From Phaseolus vulgaris (lineage: Eukaryota > Streptophyta > Magnoliopsida > Fabales > Fabaceae), in contig NC_023754.2 of assembly GCF_000499845.2 (NCBI RefSeq), positions 7,828,477 through 7,892,476 on the forward strand: DNA of 64,000 nt, written 5' to 3'. Under the pieces are notes generated by a model. It searched no databases and was not told the origin of the DNA. It worked only from the letters and a program-made list of their open reading frames with translations. The position numbers were made by a program, and so were the translations under genes. Position 1 is the first letter of the stretch; each line of letters starts with the position of its first letter. Of this stretch, positions 11,324-21,553 are shown one piece after another.

Positions 11324-13135
11324 ATGGCACGAACGAAAATCACTTCCAACCCTCCCCCCAACGCCAACTACAAGATCATGTACCCCTGGGCGTTCACTGA
11401 ACTCTTTGTTGAAACCTCCTCCCTCACCTCTATTGCGGACTGGAGGGCACCCCAACAACTGGGCCTTTGTGAGAGCCTTCTCCATCCTCTGCAATCACTT
11501 CAGTCATCCACCCTCCGTAGACGTCTTCCTTCACTTTTTCGAAGCCAAGAACCCTGGGAAGAACCTTTGGGTGACCTTCAGCGGGTTGACAAGAAGACTC
11601 ATCCTCACCCTGTTTCAACAATCTTACAAGGGCTTCAAGGGGAAGTTCTTGAGGGGGTGTTGTTCTGAGCACGACCACACCTCTCTGGATGGGTTCCCCT
11701 TGTACTGGGTGGGGAAATTGACCCTCAAGAAAGCCAAGGCTCTTTATGAGCTATCCTCTGCTAATCGCGAGGTGTGCCAAGTGCTGGCTAGCCTTGGGGT
11801 GGTCTTCAACACCGTCGAGCTCATCAAGAATGAGTACAACCCATCCGGACTCGCTGGCTACATTGGTATAGAAACCTGCCTCTGACCTTTCCCTTATCTC
11901 TACTCTGCTTTGCTCTTATCTGTTACCTCATACTTATGCATGTGTTGATTTTTTACTTAACTTCGTTTTTCCATGTTCTCATCTCTTCTTGTTCTGGAGC
12001 AGGCATGGTGCTGAACGAAGAGAAACGGGCAAGGTTAGCTGAGGTCTTGGCTCTTCGTGAAGAGGCGGCCACTGGAGGTGCCCCAGCTCTTTCCGCTCCA
12101 AACGTCGTCCTAGTCGTTCCTTCTCCTACTCCCTCAGTCCCCCTTGTCGTTGTTCATTTGGCTACCGTCAGGGCTTCTCCTACTCCAGCCCCCCTTGAGA
12201 AAGGCAAGAGGGTGGTGGAGATTGTGTCTGACGATGATGCAGACACCATGGAGGGCCTCGTCTTCAAAAGGCGCAGAGCAGCTAGCGGCCACTTCCCACT
12301 CTTCCTCCGCTAGGCGCCCTGCCTCGTTCAGGGATCATCCACCAAGCGCCTCATCCCCCCAAGGCCTCTTTGCGCTCGAGGGTGGCGGTGAGAGCGTCCC
12401 TGAACTTGCCCCTGCTCCTGAGCTTCCCATGGTCCTCCAACAAATCCTCAAGGGCTACCAGAAAGGGGCCATGGGAAGCTTGAGTGAAATGGCTGTGCGG
12501 GAGAACCTAGCTCTTAGCCTCGGTGAGTTCTTTGCTCAATTTGACGCCTTTCCCACGAGGCGGAGTCAAAGGCAAAGGAACAACTAGCCTTGGTTGAGGC
12601 GAAGGTGAAGGCAGAACTGGCCCTAGCGAAGGAGAAACTGGCCCAACAGGCTCAGGTCTTCTCCAACCGTGAGACCGCGCTGCAATAGGAAGTAAGCGCC
12701 CTTCGCCAGGCTGATCTGGAAACCAACAAAAAGCTCTTTGACAAGAGCCAAGAGTACACCACCCTACTGGCCAAGGTTGTGCCACTTCGTACCCAGGTGG
12801 TGGGACTTGAGGAGGAAGCAGTGGCCAACAAAGCTAGGATGGTCAAACTCGAAGAGTGGGCCACTAAAAGGGAGGTGCAGCTGGGCAGAGTGGAGGCTGA
12901 GCTCACCACACAAGCTGAAGCCCTCGAGAGGGTCAAGGCGGAGCTCACCACACAAGTTGAAACCTTCGAGAGGGCTAAGGCGGAGCTCATCGATGATGCT
13001 GATGATGCCTACACAGCGGGGTTCGAGGACGCTCTTGCTCAGGTTGCTTGCAAGGATCCTGAGATGGACGTCTCCCCGTTTGCAACGTCGAACCACGTCG
13101 TGGATAGGCAGATCGTTCCTAAGCGCCCCCAATAG
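11324..13135 (+). pseudogene. Opposite-strand accessory ORF of a Tat/Grande-like element (gypsy-type transposon protein), spliced, frameshifted
   Basis: Starts MARTKITSN at 11324 and ends with TAG at 13135, on the strand opposite to gag-pol. It is read in three frames: a shift near 11455-11470, an intron at 11866-12002 (GT...AG, with a long pyrimidine-rich tract), a shift near 12290, another near 12560, and a stop at about 12684. The N-terminal half contains a globular region (FEAKNPGKNLWVTFSG; a conserved GYIG-MVLNEEKRARLAEVLA across the splice) of the kind annotated in plants as putative gypsy-type transposon protein (PF04195-like, not tested). Then come a Pro/Val-rich linker, a basic patch (FKRRR) and a long C-terminal coiled coil with three ERVKAELTTQ-type repeats encoded by 48-bp tandem DNA units (12888-12990). 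Function unknown; structure resembles the accessory ORFs of Grande and related elements. Confidence 0.65.
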
Positions 13136-13540
13136 GAGCTTGTGTAATTTAACCTTGAAACAATGCCCCTTTAAACTTGTATTCACATAATCTGCACATT
13201 TCCTTATTTGCTTTGCCATCTTTGTTCGCCAGTCACTGCGTCTTTAACTGCCAATTTTACTAACAGTGCTTTCACACTAACACCTTTAACAAACGATGCC
13301 CTTGACAAACTTTAAAACTCTGAAATTTAGGTAGCACGCTTTTCTCGCCATTCCGCTCCCTTTTCCTTCACTGCTTGGCAACTTGTGATGGCGGCGGGGC
13401 ATGCGTGAACCTTTAACTGGCCTTGCCTTGATTTTGCCAAGGCAAAGGTAATTCTTTCTCTGATCCTTACCCCTGCTTTGTGGTTAAGGAGGATGTAATA
13501 ACTGGCCCCATCCTTGCCCCCAAGGCAATAGAGGACTTTA
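13136..13540. other. 3' region of Tat-like element A between accessory ORF and tandem repeats
   Basis: No gene. The sequence after the accessory ORF stop contains short leftover words related to the tandem unit that follows (for example GAGGACTTTAACTGACAAAC at about 13530), which suggests older, decayed repeat units. Confidence 0.4.
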
Positions 13541-14019
13541 ACTGACAAACTTCTCTACTGAGCCCTGGCATTCTCACTAGAGAGGGGGCGTCCTATGTGG
13601 AAGTTGTCACTCTCTCTCAAGGTTTCTAGCCTCCAGGCGTGTAATTGGCCTCGTCTTTGCTCAAAGGCAAAGAAGGACTTAACTGGTCGAACCTTGTTGT
13701 TCGTACTTGGCGTCCCCGCTTAAGGGGAGGCGTCTTAAGCGGAAGCTGTCACTCCCTCTCGAGGTGTCTAAAAGCCAAAACGACAGGTTCGTCACTGGTT
13801 GAACCTTGTTGTTCGTACTTGGCGCCCACTCTCAAGGGGGAGGCGTCCTAAGCGGAAGTTGCCACTCTCTCTCGAGGTGTCTAAACACCAAAACGACAGG
13901 CTCGTCACTGGCTGAACCTTGTTGTTCGTACTTGGTGCCCACGCTCGAGGGGGAGGCGTCCTAAGCGGAAGCTGCCACTCCCTTTCAAGGTGTTTAAACA
14001 CCAAATCGACAGGTTCGTC
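13540..14019. repeat. Tandem repeat, ~112-bp unit, three good copies plus one diverged
   Basis: Units start with ACTGG at 13682, 13794 and 13907 (periods 112 and 113) and the last runs to about 14019. Each contains a GAACCTTGTTGTTCGTACTT word, an inverted pair of purine and pyrimidine runs (AAGGGGGAGGCGTC / CACTCTCTCTCGAGG) and ends with ACGACAGGTTCGTC. A diverged copy lies at about 13540-13681. Tandem repeats between pol and the 3' LTR are a known property of Ogre/Grande/Retand-type elements. Confidence 0.9.
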
Positions 14020-14107
14020 AATCGAAATTTTATTGGGAGACCTCGTTAAAAAACCCTTAAAAAGGGAAAAAAGAGTGTGCCTTTGAAACTGTGTACAATG
14101 CTAGAGT

Positions 14108-15541
14108 TCAACTAAAATAAAACTTGAGATCGGTCGCGTTCCAAGTACGAGAAATTGCGCCTCCCTCCAAAGTCTCAAGTTTGTATGCCCCGTTGCCAAG
14201 GACCTTCGTCACCCTGAAATGACCCGTCCACTTGGAGGACAGCTTGTTCTCCAGTTGATATGGGTGAGCTTTCCGCATCACCAGGTCGGCGACTTGGAAC
14301 TAGCGGGGTCTCAGCTTCGAGTTGTGCTTGTACTCCACCCTTCTCTTTAGCGCTTCAGCTTTAATTCTCGCCTCCTCTTTGACCTTATCCAGTAGATCAA
14401 GGTTCACCTTTCTCTCTTCATTGGACTCCTCCACCACGAAACTCTAGAAACATGGTGAGCTCTCTTGGATCTCTACTAGAATCATTGAGTCTAACCCGTA
14501 CACCAAGCTGAAGGGTGTCTCTCTAGTGGTGGACTGAGGCCTGGTGTGGTAAGCCCACACTATTCTGGGAACCTCCTCCGTCCAGGTCCCTTTGGCCTTC
14601 TCAAGTCTTCTCTTCAGACCTCTGAGCAGGACTCTGTTGGCAGACTCAACCTGCCCATTTGTCTAGGGGTGCTCAACTGATGTGAACACCTGCTTTATTC
14701 CGACCTCTGTGCACAGCTTGCCCAGTTGTTGGCTCGCAAACTGTGTGCCATTGTCGGAAACTAGACGCCTCGACACACCAAAGCGGCACACTATATTCTT
14801 CCACACGAAGTGTTGGATCTTGTTAGTTGTGATCTGTGCTACCAGCTCAGCCTCTATCCACATCGTGAAATGCTCTATGGCCACTACGAGGTACTTCATC
14901 TGCCTTATCGCCAAAGGAAAGGACCCCAGAATATCGATTCCTCACGTATGAAACGGTCGCAGGCTGTAGATCGACCCCAACTCTTCTGGCGGCGCCTTGT
15001 GCTAGTCAGCATGTTGTTGACACTGCTTGTACTGTTGGGCGTACCTCGTGCAATCTTCTCTCACTGTTGGTCAGTAATACCCTGCACTAACGACCTTCGA
15101 TGCCAAGGACCGACCACTAACATGGCTACCACAGATTCCCTCATGGAGTTCAGCCATTATACGTGTGCACTAGTCTCCGCTCACACACACCAAGATTGGG
15201 TGGGTGAACCCATGTCTGAACAGCTCCCCATCCACGAGGGTGTACTTGGCGGAGTTCCTCTTTATCTTCTTAACTTCCGCGGGTTCCAATGGGAGTATGC
15301 CATCGGCTAGATAGCGCCTATAGGGTGTCATCCATGTGTCCCCCTCCTCAACTACGCATACCTGCATTGGGTCCCCTTCCAGGACCGGGTAAGCGCTTAC
15401 ACTGGGCGTTCTCAGCGTCTCTTGAAACAACGACCGATGACTCCGCGCCCTCCCTCTAATTGTGCTAACCTGATGCACGCCCATCATGTTATCAGCGACG
15501 AAGGTTCGTGGTGCTTTGAAGGTTTCATGTATGACCGTCAT
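14108..15541 (-). pseudogene. Integrase of Tat-like element A
   Basis: Frames at 15541-15170 and 14914-14663, with connecting and following text down to 14108, give a gypsy integrase. The N-terminal part (15541-15170) has the D-G-E-L-F-R-H-G word that precedes the HHCC finger. The catalytic core shows FTMWIEAELVA, then SDNGTQFAS (second acidic residue) and, after a stop at about 14664, N-G-Q-V-E-S-A-N-R (catalytic Glu). The C-terminal part (about 14330-14110) has the tail words DLVMRKAHPYQLENKLS and WTGHFRV. Stops and shifts break it at about 15170-14915 and 14664. Integrase would insert element cDNA into the chromosome; this copy cannot. Confidence 0.85.
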
Positions 15542-16224
15542 CTGCCTTCCCCCTTGCCCGAACTAGCGAGCTTGGCTAACAAGTCAGCTCGGGCATTCTG
15601 CTCTCTTAGGATGTGCACCAACTCAAACACTGCGAACGAACCCTTCAAAACATGGACGTACCCCAGGTACGCGACCATCTTTGGGTCCTTGGCTTGATAT
15701 TCCCCAGTCACCTGACCCGTGACCAAAAGGGAATCACTCTTCGCCACCAAGCTCCATGCTCCCATCTCCTTAGCTAATAGCATGACGGCGATGAGAGCTT
15801 CATACTCCGCCTGATTATTGCTTGCCTTGAAAGCGAACCTCAGGGCCTGCTCAATCAACAACTCGTTTGGTCCTTCCAAGATCACACCAGCTCCACTGCC
15901 TTACTGGTTGGATGACCCATCCACGGAGAGCACCCATCTGAAGTTGGCCTCTTCCTCCTGCTGTGCATCCGCCAAGGAGAGCTCCACCACAAAGTTCGCA
16001 TACACCTGGCCTTTGATGGGGCCTCGGGGCTCATACTGAACATCAAACTCCAAGAGATCCACCGCCCAACGCACCATCCTACCTGCCATGTTCGGCTTCT
16101 GCAGCACCTTGCAGATAGGCAAGTTCGTCATTACCACCACCGTGAAACTCTGAAAGTAATTTGGGTCTATGGCTGGCATGTCCGAGGCGGACCATGCGAA
16201 GGCGTCCAGATGTCGTGCTATCAC
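15538..16224 (-). pseudogene. RNase H of Tat-like element A, fused to a pre-RT stub by deletion of the reverse transcriptase
   Basis: The frame 16224-15901 begins with HLDAFAWSASDMPAIDP, which in intact elements lies just before the reverse transcriptase (compare 19413 in element B, where MPDIDPDF opens the RT region). It then jumps straight to YFQSFTVVVMTN, which in element B (18352-18110) lies in the connection/RNase H region. The whole RT (fingers, palm with YVDD) is missing; the junction is near 16155. The RNase H domain follows, with D-G-S-S-N-Q and, after a stop near 15900, IEQALRFAFKASNNQAEYEAL (catalytic Glu) and the C-terminal LREQNARADLLAKLAS (catalytic Asp). In-frame stop near 15898. 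Confidence 0.85.
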
Positions 16225-16239
16225 TCTAGCAACTTGGTC

Positions 16240-16622
16240 CTACTCTACTCTGCCCAGTGACTTACCAAGCTTGAACGTTCTGCCCCCAATCTGCCTCTCC
16301 ATGACATCCCCTGCGGCCTCGGGTCGCCTCTCCCAGACGCTCTCTGCACGGGAGATCTCTGTAACCATGAACACCCCCCTCTTGGTTTTGAGGCTATTTT
16401 CATAACACCTCTTAGCCTCTTGCTGGTCCGATTTGATGGTTATCACCTTCCCGCTCAAGTCCGACAACTTCATCCTCATGTGGCGTGTTGAGCCTACCGC
16501 CCTCAACCTATTCAGAGTTGGTCTCCCCAACAGAATATTATAGATTGAGGGTGCATTAACCACTAAGTACCTTATGTTCTCGCAAACTGTGGCTGAGGGT
16601 GCATTAACCACTAAGTACCTTA
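16240..16622 (-). pseudogene. Aspartic protease (C-terminal part) of Tat-like element A
   Basis: The frame contains RYLVVNAPSIYNILLGRPTLNRLRA, the flap and ILLGRP motif typical of the retropepsin C-terminal half in gypsy elements. The same motif occurs at 19964-19644 in element B. The DxGSS active-site half is missing because the element ends near 16622, next to a solo LTR. The N-terminal residues of the frame come from a small direct duplication (16544-16572 copied at 16594-16622), which doubles the VVNAPSxx codons. Confidence 0.8.
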
Positions 16623-16638
16623 TCCTCCACTAACATGC

Positions 16639-17575
16639 TGATAGGCGCATGCTTTCATCCGGTGGAGTTTGCGGAAGCTTTCATGGAGTGCTCACGGACA
16701 AGGCTCTCTCATGGAGATCACGGTTGCCTTGGAGGTGCAGGGCAAGTATGGAGGTGAGAGGTTCGGCCAGCTCACTTGGAAGGTGAAGGTTCAAGACTAA
16801 ACTTGCCTATCCTAGAGAGGAAGTAGACAATAGTGACAAATTGGCACAAAAATTTGGCAGCAATTTCACTCTATGATTAATCTTACAAAATGAGAGTCAA
16901 GCACCTCAATTTATAGGAGAAAGGGCTGAACATTTTGGAGCCAAAAGTTTAAAATTCAAAATAAAACTCTACAATGAGAAGGTGTCATGTGGAGTCATGT
17001 TTTCCATGTTTAGCTCACACCTTCCATGTTAAATCCTCTCCACTCCTATGCCGCCATGTGGACGTCCATGTGCTCCATGCCAAGGTATTTTCATTCTCCA
17101 ATATGCCCTAGACGTTTTAGGGTTACATTGAGTTCAAAGAAGCCTAATTGTTACCCTAACTAGTCATATTTTACTATTGGCCCAAATACAAGCCCAAAAA
17201 CCTATACTACTTGGCCCAAATATTTTGGTCCAATCATTTTATGCTACTAGGCCTAATACATGGCCCATAAAATCCTAAACAACTTTATACAATTTATTTA
17301 AGCTAAAGCTTGGCTAAAAAATAATGTTGACTAGTCAGCAGAAACTCAGTCTTCTTGTGTTCTTCTGACCAAAGCTCTAGTTTATGTTTTGATGACTTGG
17401 AGGGCTTCTTGGATATGTTTGTACATTCCTTCACCCTAGAGTTGTCCTCTTGATTAAGCCTACAAAAATAAACAAAAGCCCAATTAGACCCATATATGCA
17501 ATTAAATCAATAAACAACCTTTAGGTCTCCATCCTCCTTATTGTATGGTTGTGTGAGGTTGGACGGTTTCCATCA
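16639..17575 (-). mobile_element. Solo LTR, family F, with near-perfect 5-bp target duplication
   Basis: Begins TGATAGGCGC and ends TTTCCATCA on the plus strand (terminal inverted TGAT/ATCA). The five flanking bases are CATGC (16634-16638) and CAAGC (17576-17580), one mismatch. Orientation is inferred from a plus-strand TTTATAGGAGA near 16911-16921, the complement of a TATA box. No internal retroelement sequence is attached on either side, so this is a solo LTR produced by LTR-LTR recombination. It sits exactly at the junction between Tat-like elements A and B. Confidence 0.7.
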
Positions 17576-17851
17576 CAAGCCCATCCTCAGCGTTTCTTGG
17601 GTCAACGATCGGTGCCTTCTTCCTCTGGGCTCCAAGACACTCACTTGTTGGACCTCTTCTGCATATCTTGTGGCAGTCCTGAGTGCCTTTAGGGTTTCTT
17701 AGGTGACCAACCTTTGGTGGCCTCCTTTGCCTGAGCTAGCAAGTTTGGCCAGTAGGTCGACTCGAGCATTGTGCTCCCTAGGGACATGTACTAACTCGAA
17801 CACAAGGAAAGTCTCCTTCAAGAGCATAACATAATTTAAATACAAGGTCAT

Positions 17852-18352
17852 CTAGGGATCCTTGGCCTGGTACTCGCTTGTAACTTGTCCAGTTACCAGC
17901 AGCGAGTCCCTTTTTACCAATAAACTTCGAGCGCCCATCTCTTTGGCCAACAACATTTCCGGCACCAAGGATTCATACTTAGCTTGATTGTTGTTGGCTT
18001 TGAAAGCGAACTTTAAGGCTTGCTCGATTAACAATCCACTTCGCCCTTCCAGGATGATACCAGCTCCACTGCCTTGCTGGTTAGAGAACCCATCCACGGA
18101 GAGGATCCATTAGAAGTCTCCACCTTTTGGTCGGGTGGTTGTCGAGGAGAGCTCTACTACGAAATCAGCACAGACCTGACCCTTAATAGGTCCCCTGAGT
18201 TCATACTGCACATCAAACTCATACAGCTCAACCGCCCAGCGCACCATCTGACTTGCCATAATCATTATTGTGAAGCTCTGGAAATAGTGGCAGAGCCTCC
18301 GAGCTACGAATACGACTGTGAAGGTCGCCTTCTCAATGGCTTGATAGCGCAC
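17852..18352 (-). pseudogene. RNase H of Tat-like element B
   Basis: Two frames separated by a stop near 18100-18110. The first (18352-18110) has the connection domain word YFQSFTIMIM and WAVELYEFDVQYELRGPIKGQ. The second (18097-17852) has D-G-F-S-N-Q-Q-G-S-G-A-G (first catalytic Asp) and ALKFAFKANNNQAKYESL (catalytic Glu). It is closely parallel to 16224-15538 in element A. The enzyme degrades RNA in RNA-DNA hybrids during retrotransposition. Confidence 0.85.
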
Positions 18353-18651
18353 CTCGGGCCCCTATAGCACTTTGCTAACAAAATACACAGGCCTCTGGAC
18401 GTGATCCTGCTCTTGTATTATGACCAATCTGATTCCTCGATCTATGACTGCTAAGTAGAGATGAAGGGGAGTACCTGGCAACGACTTGCACAGAATAGGC
18501 GGGCTAGCCTAATACTCCTTCAGCCTGAGGAACTTCTCTTTGCACTCGCTAGTCCAAACGAAACGATTGTTCCTTTTTAAGCACTGAAAATACGGATGCC
18601 CCCGGTCCCCTCCAGTTGATAAGAACCGGGACAGGGCGGTCATTCAGTTAA

Positions 18652-19413
18652 CTACTGTACCTCCTTCACCGAGGTCGGGCTCCTCATTGCAATGATCGTT
18701 GCACACTGCTTGGGGTTTGCTTCTATTCCCCGTTTGGTGAGGAGAAACCCCAAGAACTTCCCTGCTTCCACCCCGAATACGCACTTTTCAGGGTTCAACT
18801 TCAAATTGTATTTAGCTATTGTGGTGAATAGCTCTTCTAAATCAACAACGTGCTGATTTCTCTCCGTCGAGGTGACGACCATGTCGTCCACGTACACTTG
18901 CACATTCTGCCCGATCATGGGGGCGAGAATCCTGTTCATCAGTCTCTAATAGGTGGCAGCAGCATTCTTAAGCCCAAAGGGCATTACCTTATAACAATAG
19001 CTCGAGAGCTCTGCCATGAATGTCGTCTTGCATTCATCTCGCTAGTGCATGCGGATTTGGTTATACCCCGAGAAGGCATCCAAAAAGTTGAGGAGTCGAC
19101 AGCCTGATGCGCTATCCACCGAGGCGTCGATGTTGGGCAGCGGATATGAATCCTTAAGACAAGCCTTGTTCAAATCCGTGAAATCGACGCACATTCTCCA
19201 CTTCCCATTGGCCTTCTTAACCAACACCACGTTTGCTAACCACTCAGGGTATTGTATTTCCCTTATGTGGCCAACACTTAGTAACTTCTGAGTCTCCTGC
19301 CTGATGACCAGGCGTCTTTCTTCGTTCAATTTCCTTCGCCTTTGTTTGACAGGCCTGACCTTCGGGTCCATTGTGAGTCGATGACAAAGAAAGTCAGGGT
19401 CGATGTCGGGCAT
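18652..19413 (-). pseudogene. Reverse transcriptase of Tat-like element B
   Basis: Frames 19413-19042 and 18939-18652. The first holds the finger and palm start: RRRKLNEERRLVIRQE, WLANVVLVKKANGKWRMCVD, DLNKACLKDSYPLPNID and FLDAFSGYNQIRMH. A stop at about 19041 interrupts it, and another at about 18948. The second contains the catalytic YVDDMVVTS (about 18878-18904) and the GFLLTKRGIEANP thumb-proximal word. All RT motifs are present but the frame is broken. Confidence 0.9.
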
Positions 19414-19643
19414 GTCTGAAGCAGACCATTCAAAGGCGTTTAGATGTCGTGCTAGGACTTCGGCGATCTAGTTTTGCATCTCTTGGCTTAGGGACTTGCC
19501 AAGCTTAAACATTTTCCCTCCGATCTCTATTTTTTGAGCCTCACTTGCAGGCTCAGATCGCCTCTCCCCGGCGATCTCCACACAAGTGGCTTCTTCCACC
19601 GCTTGAGGCTGGGTGGTGACCACGCATACCCCTCTTTTAGTCT

Positions 19644-20060
19644 TCAAACTATTCTCATAGCATCTCTTTGTCGCCTTCTGTCGAACTTGATAGTAATTAT
19701 CCCTCCCCCGAGGGAGGGCAACTTCATTTTCATCTGCCTCGTCGAGACCAATGCTCCTAACTTGTTCAGGGCAGGCCTGCCTAGAAGAACGTTGTAAGTT
19801 GAAGGGGCATTAACGACGAGGTATCTGATATTGATGGTACGAGATGAAGTGTTGTCCGTGAAATTTGTTCTTAGCTCCACATGCCCCGTCACCTCTACCT
19901 GGTCTCTCGCGAAACCAAACAGACAGGCGTCGTACAGTCTCAGCTGGTCTGGTGACAACTCCAAGTTGTTGAATGTCGATCAGAACATCACGTTGGTCGA
20001 GCTCCCTTGGTCGATGAGGACTCGGTGCACCCTTCTTCCTTCTAGACCACCGAGATCACC
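19644..20060 (-). pseudogene. Retroviral-type aspartic protease of Tat-like element B
   Basis: The active site L-I-D-Q-G-S-S-T-N-V is encoded at about 20020-19990 (minus strand), followed by the frame 19964-19644 with ELRTNF, RYLVVNAPSTYNVLLGRPALNKLGA. The DQGSS variant of the usual DTGA/DSGA site is normal for this lineage. A stop near 20043 separates it from gag. Confidence 0.8.
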
Positions 20061-20236
20061 ACTGGATCATTATCGTGTGGGACCACATCCCGCAAGTCAG
20101 CCTTAGTGAAACAGAGGTCGGGTTCAATCGACTGATCAGGCTCTCGCGCCTCTACTGCCATTACTTCTCTAACATATTTCTTTCGCTGGGAGGCGGTGTA
20201 TCCTCCTCCAGAAAATCCTCCAGAGATCGTGTTAAC

Positions 20237-21229
20237 CTAGCCATGGACGAGTACCTTGTTCTCCTGATCCTCTGCTGGTGTCACATCCTTTAATCCTTCC
20301 TGACATTCCTCCAGATACTCTTTCAGGAAGCCATCCCTCACCAGTTCCACCAACTGGTATCCAAGAGCTATGCAATTCTCCACACTGTGCCCAAAGGCCT
20401 TATGGAACTCGCACCAGGTGCCCTTACTTGGCCCCAAATTCTTATTAGTCTTTGGGGGAAACTTCAACTTCTCATTCACACCTGGGATGGCGATCAACTC
20501 CTTGTAATTCATTTTGAACTTATGTCGAAAAGGGAGGTCGGCCTTTTCCTTCGTCTTGTGTTGTTTCGGCTCATCAGGTGCGTGTCGAGTTGGCGACCTC
20601 TTCTCCGTAGCTTCGTGCACCCTCATGGGTTGGGTATGACTGCTCTCTTGGGGCTTGATTAGCCAATGAGCGATAGCTCGTCGTCGGATCTCGCCAAACG
20701 TCTTTGCTCGATTCCTTATCAAAGAATCGTTGAACGGCCCTGACAGAATCCCCCGCCTGAGGGCGTGGACCATTAGAGCCTCGTCCTTAGTGTGAAGCTT
20801 TACCACCAACGCTCCAAACTGGTTCAGGAAATCCTTTAAGGGCTCTCCCTGATACTGCTTCACCTCGAAGAGGTCGAAAGGGACGGGGGTTGGAACTCGG
20901 TTAACTTTGAACTGTTCCCTAAAAAATGTCAAGAACTGATCAAATGAGGTTATGTGGCCATCCGGAAGACCAATAAACAAATCTAGTATTGTGCTCGCGA
21001 ACGTTTCCATGAACAGTTTGCAATGCATGGCGTTCGTTCCTCCCGAAATCATCATTTGAGTATGGAAAGCCCTGAGATGGGCCTCCGGATCTTCAGTACC
21101 TGTGAAAGATATTTTAAGCATCATGAAGTTCGTTGGTATCACGACATTCATGATCGCTTGTGAGAACGACATGAGGCGAGCCCTCACAGGGAGAGGCGGG
21201 CTCCACTCTCCTGCGGCGCGTTCCGCCAA
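20237..21229 (-). CDS. Gag of Tat-like element B, C-terminal 330 codons
   Basis: An open frame of 330 codons with the Retrotrans_gag pattern: FTGTEDPEAHLRAFHTQM at residues of about 45-62, then FMETFASTILDLFIGLPDGHI and FDLFEVKQYQGEPLKDFLNQF. The C-terminal part is basic and ends with a modified knuckle W-C-E-F-H-K-A-F-G-H-S-V-E-N-C (about residues 275-290), typical of this lineage in place of CCHC. The true start lies further upstream (text to about 21470 is gag-like but contains stops), so the frame is a fragment. Gag forms the particle in which reverse transcription takes place. Confidence 0.8.
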   Translation of the reverse strand: MAERAAGEWSPPLPVRARLMSFSQAIMNVVIPTNFMMLKISFTGTEDPEAHLRAFHTQMMISGGTNAMHCKLFMETFASTILDLFIGLPDGHITSFDQFLTFFREQFKVNRVPTPVPFDLFEVKQYQGEPLKDFLNQFGALVVKLHTKDEALMVHALRRGILSGPFNDSLIRNRAKTFGEIRRRAIAHWLIKPQESSHTQPMRVHEATEKRSPTRHAPDEPKQHKTKEKADLPFRHKFKMNYKELIAIPGVNEKLKFPPKTNKNLGPSKGTWCEFHKAFGHSVENCIALGYQLVELVRDGFLKEYLEECQEGLKDVTPAEDQENKVLVHG

Positions 21230-21534
21230 ACGTTGTAGTTTCCTACCCAGTTCTTCATTGGCCCAGTGTAACTCTTCATTGCTTGTTAGTGACGCATCCA
21301 GCTCGACCCTGAATTAGTCTTGTCTAAGAGCCTGCTCGGCTCGAACCTCAGCCAAAACCCTCTCATGGTCAGCCTTGGATGTCGCCACTGTCTCCTAGAG
21401 AGTGTTGACAGTCTCCATGAGTTATTGTAGGGTGAGGTTGTCACCTCCTTCCTATCCAGATGGACCTTGCCGAGTATTCCTCATATTGCTTGATAGCTTG
21501 ATCACAATTGTGGATGGGACCTGGTTTTATCGGT

Positions 21535-21553
21535 CCTCATGATAGGTGCCAAA
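21535..21553 (-). promoter_or_regulatory. Primer-binding site of Tat-like element B
   Basis: Directly after the LTR end the minus strand reads TTTGGCACCTATCATGAGG. The TTTGGCGCC... form is usual right after LTRs of the Tat lineage. One base differs in the GCGCC core. Confidence 0.55.

Larger units (their letters stand above)
9905..16638 (-). mobile_element. Tat-lineage Ty3/gypsy element A, 5' part missing, reverse transcriptase deleted
   Basis: Read on the minus strand it holds, in order: protease (16622-16240), a short pre-RT segment fused to RNase H (16224-15538), integrase (15541-14108), a tandem-repeat block (about 14019-13540), an opposite-strand ORF (11324-13135) and a 3' LTR (10846-9905). 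The lineage call rests on the RNase H and integrase text and on the opposite-strand ORF between integrase and 3' LTR, a layout known from Grande-type elements. The 5' LTR, gag and most of the RT are absent. A 29-base direct repeat sits at its 5' edge (16544-16572 and 16594-16622). Frames carry stops, so this copy is dead. Confidence 0.8.

Noticed and set aside
12507..13219. Minus-strand frames antisense to the accessory ORF
   Set aside because: Shadows of the coiled-coil repeat on the plus strand; Ser/Leu-rich with no own signal.
13540..14019. CRISPR-like array
   Set aside because: Long 112-bp head-to-tail units without unique spacers, inside a plant retroelement; not a CRISPR.
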